64,000 bases of DNA from Pseudomonas putida S13.1.2 (lineage in GTDB: Bacteria; Pseudomonadota; Gammaproteobacteria; Pseudomonadales; Pseudomonadaceae): the NCBI RefSeq assembly GCF_000498395.2, contig NZ_CP010979.1, forward strand, positions 1,984,001-2,048,000. Direction: 5' to 3'. The position numbers were made by a program, and so were the translations under genes. Shown one piece after another: positions 17,790-26,388 of the stretch. The notes beneath the pieces are model-generated. The model was not told where the DNA came from and made no database searches. It was given only the letters and a program-made list of their open reading frames with translations. Positions within the stretch are counted from its first letter, which is position 1; every line of letters begins with the position of its first letter.

Positions 17790-19512
17790 GCTTTATCACC
17801 TCCTGCGGCAGCACCTGCAACTGGCCATCATGCAGTTGCAAATGCAGGTCTGCATCGGCCAGTGTCGAAGCACGGTGGCTGATCAGGATGCGCGTGCGAC
17901 CGGCAAACAGCTGATCGATGGCCGCGATCACTTCGCGCTCGGTGGCTTCATCCACTGCCGAGGTGGCCTCATCCAGCACCAGAATCGCCGGGGCCTGCAG
18001 CACCGCACGGGCGATGGCGATGCGTTGCTTCTGGCCGCCGGACAACTGCTGGCCACGCTCGCCCAGCAGGCCGTCCAGGCCCAACGGCAGGCTTTCGACC
18101 AGGCTGTCCAGCCGCGCCAGGCGCACCACCCGCTCCAGCTCTGCACGGCTGGCATCCGGCACGCCGTAGGCAAGGTTTTGCGCCAAGGTGCCACGGAACA
18201 GCACGATGTCCTGGCTGACCACCGCGATACGTCGACGCAGCGCGGCCAGGTCCAGGTCGCGCAGGTCGGCGCCGTCCAGCAAGATGCGCCCGGCGTCCGG
18301 GTCATAAAAACGTTGCAGCAGGTCGATCAGGGTCGACTTGCCCACCCCCGAAGCACCGCTGATGGCCACCTTGAGCCCGCCTGGCACGCATACCTGCACG
18401 TTGTTCAGCACGGCGCCCTGCCGCCCTTCATGAGCAAAGCTCAGCGCCTCCAGGCGCAATTCGCCCGGCCCGTCGGGCACGGGTTGCGGGTTGGCTGCCG
18501 GGCGCACGGCCACGGCCTCTCGCTTCAGCTCCATCACCCGCCCCAGGCTCACCGCCATGCGCTGCACCGCCACGTAAAGGCCCAGCAGGCTCTGCACCGG
18601 GCCTACTGCCATGCCCATGTAGGTGGAAAAGGCGATCAGCGCACCCAACTGCCAGGTCCCCTGGATCACCCACCAGCCGCCGACCAGAAATGCGCAAGCG
18701 CGGCACCAGGAGGTGAGCGTGCCGGGGATGGCCTGGGTGAAGAATTCGGTCACCTGCACCTTTAACAGCTGACGCATGTAGCCTTGGCCAAGCTGGTCCA
18801 GGCGCCCTGCCTCGCGGCCTTGCTGGCCGGCCGCCTGAATGAACTTCATTGCTGGCAAGGTCTCGACCAGGAACGACGACACATCCGCCGAACGCTCGCG
18901 CAGGCTGCGCACTTCGCGCTCCACCTTGCGCCGCATCCAGCGCAGCCACAGCACCTCGATCGGCACCAGCAGTGCCAGCAACAGCGACAGCTGCCATGAC
19001 AGCATCAGCATCAACGCCACCGCGCCCACCAGGCCAATGACGGCAGATACAGCCGAGAACAGCGAATCCACGGCAAAGCGCTGGATCTCCGCCACATCGC
19101 CATCCAGCCGCGAAAGAATGTCGCCCATGCGCCGCCGCCCATAGAACGTCGGCGACAACTGCTGCAGGTGGCGGTACAGGTCATCACGCAGGGCAAACAG
19201 GATGCGCCCCGACAGCCGCGTGTGCAGGTAGCGGTTGACGCCTGCCAGCACCGTACCCAACAGGCCCGCGCCGATCATGATCGCCGCCATGTGCCAGAGG
19301 GTCTGGTAATCCTTGGCCAACAGCCCCTCGTCAATCAGCGTCTTCACCAGCCAGGGCTGTGCCAGCGCCAGCAGCGAGGCACCCAGCGACAAACCGAGCA
19401 ACAGCCCGATGGCGCTCCGATGCGGGCGTACGAAACCATACAGCCAGGCCAACGCCTGGCGCAGAAGTGCAGGGTCGCTGGAGTCCACCAGCCTTGCGAA
19501 CAATCGGCCCAT
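17779..19512 (-). CDS. qhpF: ABC half-transporter, putative gamma-subunit exporter
   Basis: The 577-residue fusion of a six-helix membrane domain and an ATPase belongs to the MsbA/exporter type. Walker A (SGASGVGKSTLIDLL), the signature LSGGQKQRIAIARA and Walker B (ILVLDEATSAVDE) are intact. It presumably works as a homodimer and moves the processed QhpC to the periplasm. It begins 2 bases after the regulator stop and runs into qhpE, so the export, processing and hydroxylation genes are one operon. Confidence 0.9.
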   Translation of the reverse strand: MGRLFARLVDSSDPALLRQALAWLYGFVRPHRSAIGLLLGLSLGASLLALAQPWLVKTLIDEGLLAKDYQTLWHMAAIMIGAGLLGTVLAGVNRYLHTRLSGRILFALRDDLYRHLQQLSPTFYGRRRMGDILSRLDGDVAEIQRFAVDSLFSAVSAVIGLVGAVALMLMLSWQLSLLLALLVPIEVLWLRWMRRKVEREVRSLRERSADVSSFLVETLPAMKFIQAAGQQGREAGRLDQLGQGYMRQLLKVQVTEFFTQAIPGTLTSWCRACAFLVGGWWVIQGTWQLGALIAFSTYMGMAVGPVQSLLGLYVAVQRMAVSLGRVMELKREAVAVRPAANPQPVPDGPGELRLEALSFAHEGRQGAVLNNVQVCVPGGLKVAISGASGVGKSTLIDLLQRFYDPDAGRILLDGADLRDLDLAALRRRIAVVSQDIVLFRGTLAQNLAYGVPDASRAELERVVRLARLDSLVESLPLGLDGLLGERGQQLSGGQKQRIAIARAVLQAPAILVLDEATSAVDEATEREVIAAIDQLFAGRTRILISHRASTLADADLHLQLHDGQLQVLPQEVIKHGH

Positions 19513-19514
19513 GG

Positions 19515-21425
19515 TTAGCCGCGCAACTGTTTGAGCTTGCGGTACAGCGTCGCCCGGCTGATCCCCAGAGCCTCGGCCGCGGCGGAAACGTTACCCTGGT
19601 GGCGCGCCAGGGCGCCGCGAATCAACTCCAGTTCGTTGTCCTTGAGGCTGCCGGAGGGCGCCGTGCCGCTGGCCAGTTCGTCCAGCAGGCAGTCGGTGAG
19701 GTGGTCCAGGGTCAGCACCTGCTCGCCGTCCTCGCGCATGGCCAGCGCTGTGCGCACTACCATTTCCAGCTGGCGAATGTTGCCCGGCCAGTCGAAGCCT
19801 TCGAGCAATGTGGCCAGAGCCGGGTCCAGAGTTATACCGCGGGCACCGGCCTTGTCCAGCAGGCCCTGGATGATCTCCGCAAGGTCATCACGCTCGCGCA
19901 GCGCCGGCAAGCGCAGTGATACGCCATTAACCCGGTAGTACAGGTCTTCGCGAAAATGCTGTTCCTGCACCAGGCGTTTGAGGTCGCGGTGGGTGGCGCA
20001 GATCAGCGCCACATCAATGTCCTGCTCGTCGCCGGCACCCAGCGGCGCCACCCGGCGTTCCTGCAATACCCGCAGCAGGCGCGCCTGCAAGGCCAGCGGC
20101 ATGTCGCCGATTTCGTCAAGGAACAACGTGCCACCATGGGCCTGCATCAGCCGCCCGACCATGCCGCCCCGGCGGGAGCCTGTGAAGGCGCCCTCGCGGT
20201 AGCCGAACAGCTCGGACTCGATCAAACCTTCGGGGATGGCCGCGCAGTTCACGGCCACAAACGCTTTGTCAGCGCGCGGGCTGGCCTGGTGCAGGGCCCG
20301 GGCGACCACTTCCTTGCCGGTACCGGTCTCGCCCAGCAGCAGCACCGGCAGGCCATTGCCCAGCCCCTGGCGGGCCATGCGCAGGTTGCGCGCCAACCGT
20401 GGGTCAGCACCGGCCAGGGCGTCGAGTGCCGGCGACTGCTTGCCCAGCGTCGGCTTGCTTGCCGGCGTGCTGCCATTGACCCGGCCATGGCGCGGTAACT
20501 GCAGAGCACGGAAGAAGAACTCGCCCTTGGCCGTCTGCACACTGCTCACCCCACCCTGCCACAGGCGCGCAATAAACGCAGGTGACCGCTCGCCGAGCAG
20601 GTCAGTGCTGCGCCGGCCAACCAGCTCGTGGCGCGGTACCTGCAACAACTGGCATGCACTGTCGTTGGCAGCCAGCACCTCGCCATCAAGGCTCAGCGCC
20701 AACAGGCCATGCCAGGCGCTGTTGAGGTATTGCGGGCGGCTGTGGAAGGCCAGCACCAGTTTCTCTGGGTGGCACAAACCAAACATGCGGCTCTCGATGT
20801 TGCCGGCGGCCAGCATCAGTGTCGACAGGCTGTCCTGCGGTTGCGCCATCACCCCTTCGCGGGTGATGTCGAGCACGCCGATCACCTCGCCACGCGGGTC
20901 ACGCAGGGGTACAGAGGTGCAGGAAAACGGGCTGAGGCGGTCAAGGTAGTGTTCGCCGCAGTTGATCAGCGTCGGCCGGCCTTCCACCACGGCGGTGCCG
21001 ATGGCATTGGTGCCGCGCAGCGACTCGCTCCAGCAACTGCCCGGGTGCAGGTCGCGCAGGCCCTCGCGGCTGAGCACGTGGGTCTGGCCCTCGATGGCCA
21101 GCACGTTGGCCTGGGCGTCGCCGAGGATGACGATGCCGGCCTTGCCCTGGCGTGCGACCAGGTAGTCCAGTTCCGGGGTGACGGCGTCGACCAGCAGGCG
21201 ATTGCGCTCCAGCAGCATGCGCAGGTCGTGGCCCTGCTCCAGCCCCAGGCCGACCTGTTCGCCCTGCAGGCAATCCAGGCCATGGCCCAGGCTGCGGCGC
21301 CAGGACGCGTCGATCTCGTCGCGCAGCATGCCCAGCGGCAGCTCGCCTTCGCTGGCCAGCTTCAGGCGGGCCTGGCGGGATTCGTGCAGCGGGTCGTGGG
21401 CGTTTGTTATGAGTTGTCGCGCCAT
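19515..21425 (-). CDS. Sigma-54-dependent activator, AcoR-like, regulator of the amine dehydrogenase locus
   Basis: The 636-residue enhancer-binding protein is laid out as follows: an N-terminal GAF-like sensor region (about 60-220); a PAS-like region (about 225-310); an AAA+ domain with Walker A GETGTGKEVVA and the sigma-54 contact loop GAFTGS; and a Fis-type helix-turn-helix (GNVSAAAEALGISRATLYRKL). Small-molecule sensing by the GAF region suggests induction by the amine or aldehyde. It heads the operon with qhpF, E and G. The consensus sigma-54 promoter and palindrome at 12.6-12.7 kb are its likely target. Confidence 0.9.
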   Translation of the reverse strand: MARQLITNAHDPLHESRQARLKLASEGELPLGMLRDEIDASWRRSLGHGLDCLQGEQVGLGLEQGHDLRMLLERNRLLVDAVTPELDYLVARQGKAGIVILGDAQANVLAIEGQTHVLSREGLRDLHPGSCWSESLRGTNAIGTAVVEGRPTLINCGEHYLDRLSPFSCTSVPLRDPRGEVIGVLDITREGVMAQPQDSLSTLMLAAGNIESRMFGLCHPEKLVLAFHSRPQYLNSAWHGLLALSLDGEVLAANDSACQLLQVPRHELVGRRSTDLLGERSPAFIARLWQGGVSSVQTAKGEFFFRALQLPRHGRVNGSTPASKPTLGKQSPALDALAGADPRLARNLRMARQGLGNGLPVLLLGETGTGKEVVARALHQASPRADKAFVAVNCAAIPEGLIESELFGYREGAFTGSRRGGMVGRLMQAHGGTLFLDEIGDMPLALQARLLRVLQERRVAPLGAGDEQDIDVALICATHRDLKRLVQEQHFREDLYYRVNGVSLRLPALRERDDLAEIIQGLLDKAGARGITLDPALATLLEGFDWPGNIRQLEMVVRTALAMREDGEQVLTLDHLTDCLLDELASGTAPSGSLKDNELELIRGALARHQGNVSAAAEALGISRATLYRKLKQLRG

Positions 21426-21579
21426 TTTCTACTCCGGCTGTGCCCTGCAAGGTGGCGGGGTACGGGCTTGGGAATTTTTTGCAGTGTGCGGGAGAAAAGG
21501 CTGGGCGTCATCTGGTTGATGGGTTGAGGGGGGTGTCATGGATCGCCGGGTGTTCGGCTGAGGTTTTGTGTGGGCGCAT

Positions 21580-21625
21580 GAATCGAGCGCCGCCCGCGCG
21601 GCGCATCGCGACGCAAGGCCGCTTG
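21580..21625. repeat. Half of a GTAGGAGCGGCCTTG-type repeat at the left edge of the IS110 element
   Basis: The bases GCGCCGCCCGCGCGGCGC followed by GCGACGCAAGGCCGCT match one arm of this palindrome family. The expected end CCTACAGG is missing, and unrelated sequence (TGTGTCTTGAGGGG) starts abruptly. This suggests that the IS110 element inserted in, or rearranged, a repeat. Confidence 0.65.
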
Positions 21626-21654
21626 TGTCTTGAGGGGTGATTAGAATCTGGAGT

Positions 21655-21805
21655 GAGAGCGGTGAATGGCAAGCTGAATGCCGGAGGTGCCTTGAGCACG
21701 TGTGGGAGCACAAGCTGCCATTCACCGTTCCACTTTGGCGAGAGCCCGAACAGTTGGATGAGGGCGTAATCTCGAACCACAAGCGTGGGCCAAGCCAAAG
21801 CTCTC
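21655..21805 (+). ncRNA. Candidate IS110 bridge RNA
   Basis: Two stem-loops occupy the leader of the transposase gene. The first pairs CGGTGAATGGCAAGCT (21660-21675) with AGCTGCCATTCACCG (21713-21727) around a 37-base loop. The second pairs CTTTGGC (21733-21739) with GCCAAAG (21794-21800) around a large internal loop. IS110 elements encode a bridge RNA with target- and donor-binding loops here. The first loop contains GTGTGGGAGC (21700-21709), identical to the REP bases just right of the element (22794-22803). Confidence 0.5.
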
Positions 21806-21835
21806 TCACACTGTTAAGTCTAGGAGGTTTTGGCG

Positions 21836-22771
21836 ATGGCTTCCTTCTTGGGTATCGATGTTTCCAGTCTTTCCCTTGATGCACTGGTGCGGCCCCAGGG
21901 CATCAAGATCAGCGTGCGCAACGATCCAGCGGGCTTTGAGGAACTGGTGAAGAGCCTTCGAGGGCTCAGCATCAAGCGCGTCTTGCTGGAATTTACAGGC
22001 GGCTACGAGCGTGATGTCATGCGCTTTCTCCAGGACGCCAGCTACAAGGTCATACGCGTGAACCCCAAACGAGCCAGATCGTTCGCGGATTCCTTGGGTA
22101 TCAAGGCCAAGACCGATGCCATCGACGCCGCAGTGCTGGCCCATTTCGCTGAGGTCATTCCAGACAAGCCAACCCTGAAGACAAGCCCTGAAAGGGCCCT
22201 GTTACGGGAACTCCTTCAGCAGCGTGATCGCTTAGTCCAACAGCGAGATGACGACCGGCGGCGCCTGAAGCAGGCTCAGTCAGCGATGGTCGCTATTTTC
22301 CTGAAAACCAATCTCCAGCACTTTGCCTCGCAGATAAAGTTGGTGGAGCAAGCGATCAAGCGGCAGGCCACAGTGCTCAACGATGAACGGATTGCCAAAT
22401 TGGACGAAGTCAAAGGCATCGGGATGGTAACCGCGACCAAGCTGGTAGCGCTCTTGCCGGAACTGGAGCATGTGGAGTCCAGGGAAATAGCCTCTTTGGT
22501 CGGTGTGGCCCCCTTCAATCACGACAGCGGAAAGTCCGTGGGCAAGCGCTTTATTTCAGGAGGCCGATTTGAGGTCAGGCGTGCGCTGTACATGGCGTGC
22601 CTGGTGGCGGTGTAACACAATCCAACGCTCAAAGCCCGATATGAGGCGCTGCGTGGGCGGGGGAAACTTGCGAAGGTTGCGCTTGTGGCCTGCATGAGAA
22701 TCTTCATCGTGCGTCTCAACGCGATGTTCAGATCGGGCACGCCGTGGCGGGATGACTTACCGCAGCCCTGA
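21836..22771 (+). pseudogene. IS110-family transposase interrupted by an in-frame TAA
   Basis: The frame codes for 311 residues but has a TAA at codon 260 (22613-22615). Beyond it the same frame continues with recognisable transposase sequence (NPTLKARYEALRGRGK, LNAMFRSGTPWRDDLPQP). The N-terminal DEDD RuvC-like domain is intact (LGIDVSS, LEFTGGYE, KTDAIDAAVLA), as is the serine-bearing Tnp domain (FNHDSGKSVGKR). Only about 50 C-terminal residues are lost. A single CAA-to-TAA change would explain this. The ATG at 21836 has a TAGGAGG ribosome site. The element is probably immobile unless helped in trans or read through. Confidence 0.88.
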
Positions 22772-22794
22772 AAACATGGCGCAGCTCAAATCAG

Positions 22795-22880
22795 TGTGGG
22801 AGCGGGTTTACCCGCGAAGAAGCCACCGCCGTGGATGGCACGGGCTTCGCCCGTGTTCGCGGGCGAGCCCGCTCCCACAG
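22795..22880. repeat. Inverted REP pair, first of a cluster of three
   Basis: Arms TGGGAGCGGGTTTACCCGCG and GGCGAGCCCGCTCCCACAG enclose an inner palindrome (GGCACGGGCTTCGCCCGTGTT). The region 22772-23316 holds no gene, only this and the next two repeats plus a degenerate copy near 23112 (CCTGTGGGGGATGGG). Confidence 0.88.
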
Positions 22881-22957
22881 TGATCGCGCTCGCTTTCAGA
22901 TGTTTTGCAATTCAGTTGCCCCGACAGATACTGCATAAACCTGAAGTCTGCGCGGTA

Positions 22958-23045
22958 CCTGTGGGAGCGGGCGTGCCCGCGAAGAGTCCAACGCGGTGCA
23001 TGGCACCGGCTTCGCCGGTGTTCGCGGCTAAAGCCGCTCCCACAG
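22958..23045. repeat. Inverted REP pair, second of a cluster
   Basis: The arms are CCTGTGGGAGCGGGCGTGCC and CGGCTAAAGCCGCTCCCACA, with an inner hairpin GGCACCGGCTTCGCCGGTG. It shares the flank CAGTGATCGCGCT with the preceding repeat, which suggests that the unit was duplicated. Confidence 0.87.
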
Positions 23046-23162
23046 TGATCGCGCTAGCGCTTAGGTGTTATGCAAGACAGTTGCTCCCACATTTGTTGCA
23101 ACGTGCCGAACCTGTGGGGGATGGGTTGCCGGCCTTGCTCGTTACCTGAAAACTGGCGCTGC

Positions 23163-23282
23163 CCTGTAGGAGCGGCCTTGTGTCGCGAACGGGCTGCAAA
23201 GCAGCCCCGGCGATATGTGCATCATGGCTGACATTCCGGGGCTGCTTTGCAGCCCGCTCGCGACACAAGGCCGCTCCTACAG
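23163..23282. repeat. Inverted pair of the GTAGGAGCGGCCTTGTGTCGCGA repeat family
   Basis: The arms CCTGTAGGAGCGGCCTTGTG and CACAAGGCCGCTCCTACAG face each other, each with an internal GGGCTGCAAAGCAGCCCC hairpin. This is the second palindrome family of the window, also found at 48320-48441 and 58411-58531. Confidence 0.88.
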
Positions 23283-23316
23283 CGACCGCGTGATCTCAAG
23301 ATCGGCGCTGTATTTT

Positions 23317-23637
23317 TTAAAGTGGGCTAGCCAGCCCTCTCACAGTCAACTGTTGCCCCTCCACCCCATCCAGCAACGCCTCCACCACCGCCTTGGCCGA
23401 ATCCAGCCCATGGTCGTTGCTCAACAGCAGATCACGACATGTCCCCTTGGCCAGTTCCAACGCCTTGAGGTTGGTCGCAAACGCCCCTTTCAGCAGCGTG
23501 GACAGGTGCACCAGCGCATCTTCGTAGTCCACTCCCGAACGTACGGCAAACAATGGCGGGTGGCTGCATTCACAGGTGGAAAAACTGGAGGCCGCTGTGG
23601 TGGCGCGAACGGGAGGATCAGGTAAGCCTTTTGTCAT
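23317..23637 (-). CDS. DUF6124/DUF3077-like small Pseudomonas protein
   Basis: The 106-residue protein starts MTKGLPDPP and contains CECSHPPLFAVRSGVDYEDALVHLSTLL. This pattern recurs in a large paralogous family of small Pseudomonas proteins (DUF6124, formerly DUF3077; from memory). A helical tail follows. The function of the family is unknown. The start at 23637 has an AAGGAG site; the frame extends further upstream, but through a structured leader. It is probably monocistronic. Confidence 0.75.
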   Translation of the reverse strand: MTKGLPDPPVRATTAASSFSTCECSHPPLFAVRSGVDYEDALVHLSTLLKGAFATNLKALELAKGTCRDLLLSNDHGLDSAKAVVEALLDGVEGQQLTVRGLASPL

Positions 23638-23775
23638 TGTGTCGCTCCTTGATTCACTGGAGCCGCCACAAATCGCTACCAAACGAAAGGGTGACGGCTG
23701 TACGCAGGTTGGTAGACCGGGAATCAAGGAAACCGGCGCGCACGGAGGCGCCCTACGCACAGCCGCCATAAAACG
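23638..23775 (-). ncRNA. Structured 5' leader of the DUF6124-type gene
   Basis: Read on the minus strand, GGCGGCTGTGCGTAGG (from 23767) can pair with CTGCGTACAGCCGTC (to 23693). The pairing encloses a GC-rich hairpin (GGGCGCCTCCGTGCGCGCC). As I recall, pseudomonads carry near-identical leaders before other members of this gene family. It may be a cis-regulatory RNA; the pairing is seen, the regulatory role is inferred. Confidence 0.45.
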
Positions 23776-23789
23776 AAACAGCCGGGCAC

Positions 23790-23824
23790 AAAAAAGCGCC
23801 AACTGTATCGCAGAGCGGGCGCTT
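23790..23824 (-). terminator. Rho-independent terminator
   Basis: On the minus strand AAGCGCC, a 17-base loop and GGCGC are followed by TTTTTT. It lies about 75 bases after the lipoprotein pseudogene stop and before the DUF6124 leader, so it separates the two transcription units. Confidence 0.65.
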
Positions 23825-23896
23825 GTGCGCCTTGATTGATCGCGGGCTACCAAACCCGGCTGCTGGATTGACAGCAGCGGGCAAAGACTACCGGGG

Positions 23897-25120
23897 TCAG
23901 GGAAGGGTTTCAAGCTGAGGGCATGGGTAGTAACACTTCTGTTGGCCGCACCGGCTGCTTCGCGGTCTTTCCCACGGTGCGACCAACATAGTTGAACCTT
24001 GGAACTTCAGATGTTTTCCGCTTATCGAGCTTTCACCGCCCCCGTGCGAATCGTCGCTGACTTCGCCCATGCCATGCAATATGAACGTCGACCCGTCAAC
24101 TTTGAATTCCTTTCGCTCACCGGTCTGCTCGGATTCAAAATCAACGTCGGAGGTGACGACGGGTCGGCCCACCGCCTGGTCTTCCTCATCGTAGGTAAAC
24201 TGCATGACCTGGTCCTTTGCCGTGGGAAGCTTGATTCGGATGACAGGAACCGCCTGGCCATAAGCTGCGTAATAACGGGCCTGGTCAAATTGCGCTAGCA
24301 AGCCCGCTTGCGTTTGACCCTCCACATAGAAAAATGCATACAAAGGCAAGTCTGCGCCCACGCCGACTTTCCAGACGGGAAGCAAAATCTCGTTGTAGCC
24401 AATCCACGCTTCTGCGCTCAGCCCCGCCCTGACTTTTATCGGCATCTCGAACCACTGCGCCTTCATGTTAGCGGGGGCTTCGCGCAGGTCCCATCCGCAG
24501 ACTCGGGATTTCACGATGTCATCGTCGCTGTACGTTGCCAGCCACGCATCGGCATCCGTCACACCGACTTTCTGGCACGCATCGGTGGTGGCTTCAAACC
24601 CGTCATGCGGTCCGCATCCGTTCGCCGTATCGCGGTTGTCCGTTCCGCCATCGATTGGGAACGTGCACAACACTTCAAGATCGCGAATCTTGTTATGCGG
24701 GATGGCCTGGAGTGGCGGAAACAAAAAACCATTGAAGCGTTCCGCCGCCCTGCCGAAGTTGGTATCGCGGCGCACCCAGGAAAACGCGATGGCGCCTTTG
24801 TCCAGGTGTTTCTGGCTCGGGCCCCAAGGTAGAAAGTCTGGGCTGAAGCCTGTGGCACGCATTTCGATACCGCTGCATAGGTTACTCGGTTTATCAGGCC
24901 CGCCGCAGTCTTCGGTGACGGAATCATACCAAACCTTGAGTTGCGCGATTGCCTGCTCCCCGCGCTCGTTCAGCGCGGTCAACTGCTGTGATTTGGCTGT
25001 TTCACTTATCAATAACTGGGTCTATGCGACTGGGCGGGGGGCCTGCACAGAGGGCGTATGCGCCCCGCAACCGACCAAACTACCAAGGATTAAAAATAGC
25101 AGCCACATTCGAGTCATCAT
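23897..25120 (-). pseudogene. Lipoprotein of the halovibrin (HvnA)-like family, interrupted by an in-frame TAG
   Basis: From the ATG at 25120 the frame gives a lipoprotein signal (MWLLFLILGSLVGCGAHTPS, lipobox LVGC). TAG at codon 33 (25022-25024) stops it. The same frame then stays open for about 370 codons (TQLLISETAKSQQLTALNER...). Downstream sequence (CSGIEMRATGFSPDF, EVLCTFPIDGGTDNRD, RVCGWDLREA) looks like the secreted proteins annotated as halovibrin HvnA in pseudomonads; this is from memory and moderately sure. Several cysteines suggest a disulfide-bonded exported protein. Re-initiation at TTG 25012 would give a protein without a signal, so function is probably lost. Confidence 0.72.
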
Positions 25121-25439
25121 CAACGAGCACCTTTCCCAATTCATCTCAGCCCGCACATTGAGATATGTGCCGGGGGAGTTGATGCTATTTGCTCACAGTA
25201 AAAAAGTGGCGGCTACTAGCAGTTTTATCAGGTCATGGTCATGTCGTTAGCGATTCGGCGATGATGAATATTCAGGATGGCACCTTCAACGGGTTCTTTG
25301 CGGGTAAACCTGGCCACAGGGTTAGCGTGACCTCAAGGGGTGCGCATTACCTGTGCATGGCATATCCATGCCTCAAGGTGCTACCGCGATCAGTCAACAT
25401 GTGCTGCAGGCGCCTGAGGACGCCTCATTGCGCAAGGCG

Positions 25440-25575
25440 AGCAAGTAAGGTAACAGCTACATACGCAGCCTGATGATTCAGGGCGCGCATGCTGTCTTGA
25501 GTCAACTAAGACCTGATTCCGAATCGAAATCTGCGCACTATTTGGGCGTTGATGGACATCGTGACCACCCACCGA
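25440..25575 (+). mobile_element. Remnant of an IS110/IS1111-type transposase C-terminus
   Basis: In one plus-strand frame the bases read GNSYIRSLMIQGAHAVLSQL, the usual late motif of these transposases (GNxYLRxLLIxGARAVL). No start, end or catalytic part remains. The rest of 25121-25620 shows no gene; it is lower in GC than its surroundings and appears to be insertion scar tissue. Confidence 0.55.
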
Positions 25576-25620
25576 ATGAGGTGTTCCATTATTAAACCAA
25601 GGGCAAGGGCCATTAGTTTG

Positions 25621-26388
25621 TCACCACCCCCTTTCCTTATCCCGGGCTTCCTGTCTAAAAAATGAGTCCCTACGAATAATAGGCATTTCTATTTCCGCCC
25701 GCACGACAACCTTCCCAAACAACCGACTGTCAACCATCATTGCATTTCCGATCCTACCATACCCGTTGTCGAAGCCCTTACGAAACATCAGGAACTCTCT
25801 CTTTTCCGCGTACACGCCATAAACATGCGGCGTGAGACCTCTGGCTTCAGCAAAACCAGCAGATTTTGCAGCCAATTGAAATTTGTGAGCAAAATAAAAT
25901 CCTTCCCCCATCAGTGCCTGACCGCTAGCGCTACCAGAGAATTTTGAGCTTAGCCCAGCTTCTAGCGAATCCTTGTGTTCAAGCGCGCCCCCGTGGTAGC
26001 CAATCAACGAATAGCCTTCAGGCACTGTTGTAGGCCGCTTAGCGGGTGAGGCAAGGGATAGCGAAGGAGATGCTTTCCTAGAACATCTAAATAAACCTGC
26101 AAAAAACCTTCCTATTCTAGAATGCCCTTCCGGATCTTGAAAGTTTACAGGATCCCCGAGGCAGTACACATATGCATTTATCCCACCAACAGAAAATGGG
26201 CTAACATTGTCCGGGCTATTGAACCGCATCAAGGATGCGCTGAACGCTCGATAGCCATTGCCTAATATATAAAATCCGCTTACCTGATCTATTCGCTCGC
26301 CATTAAAATTAAGCAGCCCTAGCCGATTCGAACAGTACCCATAAACCGAGTAAGCGGAATATTGTCGCAGCTTATTAGACACCACCAT
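25621..26388 (-). CDS. Orphan RHS-core tail with variable C-terminal toxin domain (ADP-ribosyltransferase-like)
   Basis: Residues 8-95 of 255 are the end of an RHS core (YSAYSVYGY, LGLLNFNGE, FYILGNGYRAFSASLMRFNS, VYCLGDPVNFQDPEGHS). After that conserved boundary a unique domain begins: GYHGG, then GEGFYFAHKFQLAAKSAG and VYGVYAEKREF. That order recalls polymorphic-toxin ADP-ribosyltransferases; the catalytic glutamate is not certain. The start at 26388 has AAAGG; another ATG lies 6 codons upstream. Its codon use is AT-richer than neighbours, suggesting transfer. No immunity gene is seen directly downstream. Confidence 0.72.
   Translation of the reverse strand: MVVSNKLRQYSAYSVYGYCSNRLGLLNFNGERIDQVSGFYILGNGYRAFSASLMRFNSPDNVSPFSVGGINAYVYCLGDPVNFQDPEGHSRIGRFFAGLFRCSRKASPSLSLASPAKRPTTVPEGYSLIGYHGGALEHKDSLEAGLSSKFSGSASGQALMGEGFYFAHKFQLAAKSAGFAEARGLTPHVYGVYAEKREFLMFRKGFDNGYGRIGNAMMVDSRLFGKVVVRAEIEMPIIRRDSFFRQEARDKERGW

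Larger units (their letters stand above)
21627..22793 (+). mobile_element. IS110-family insertion sequence, approximate limits
   Basis: A DEDD-type transposase gene is preceded by about 200 bases of structured non-coding DNA. No terminal inverted repeats are seen, as usual for this family. The left limit is set where a repeat arm breaks off, and the right limit just before a REP (TGTGGGAGCGGG). Both limits are good to perhaps 15 bases. IS110 elements in pseudomonads and E. coli often insert in REPs. Confidence 0.65.

Noticed and set aside
22772..23316. Possible CRISPR array because of several spaced repeats.
   Set aside because: The repeats are inverted REP pairs of unequal spacing, not direct repeats with uniform spacers, and no cas gene is present.
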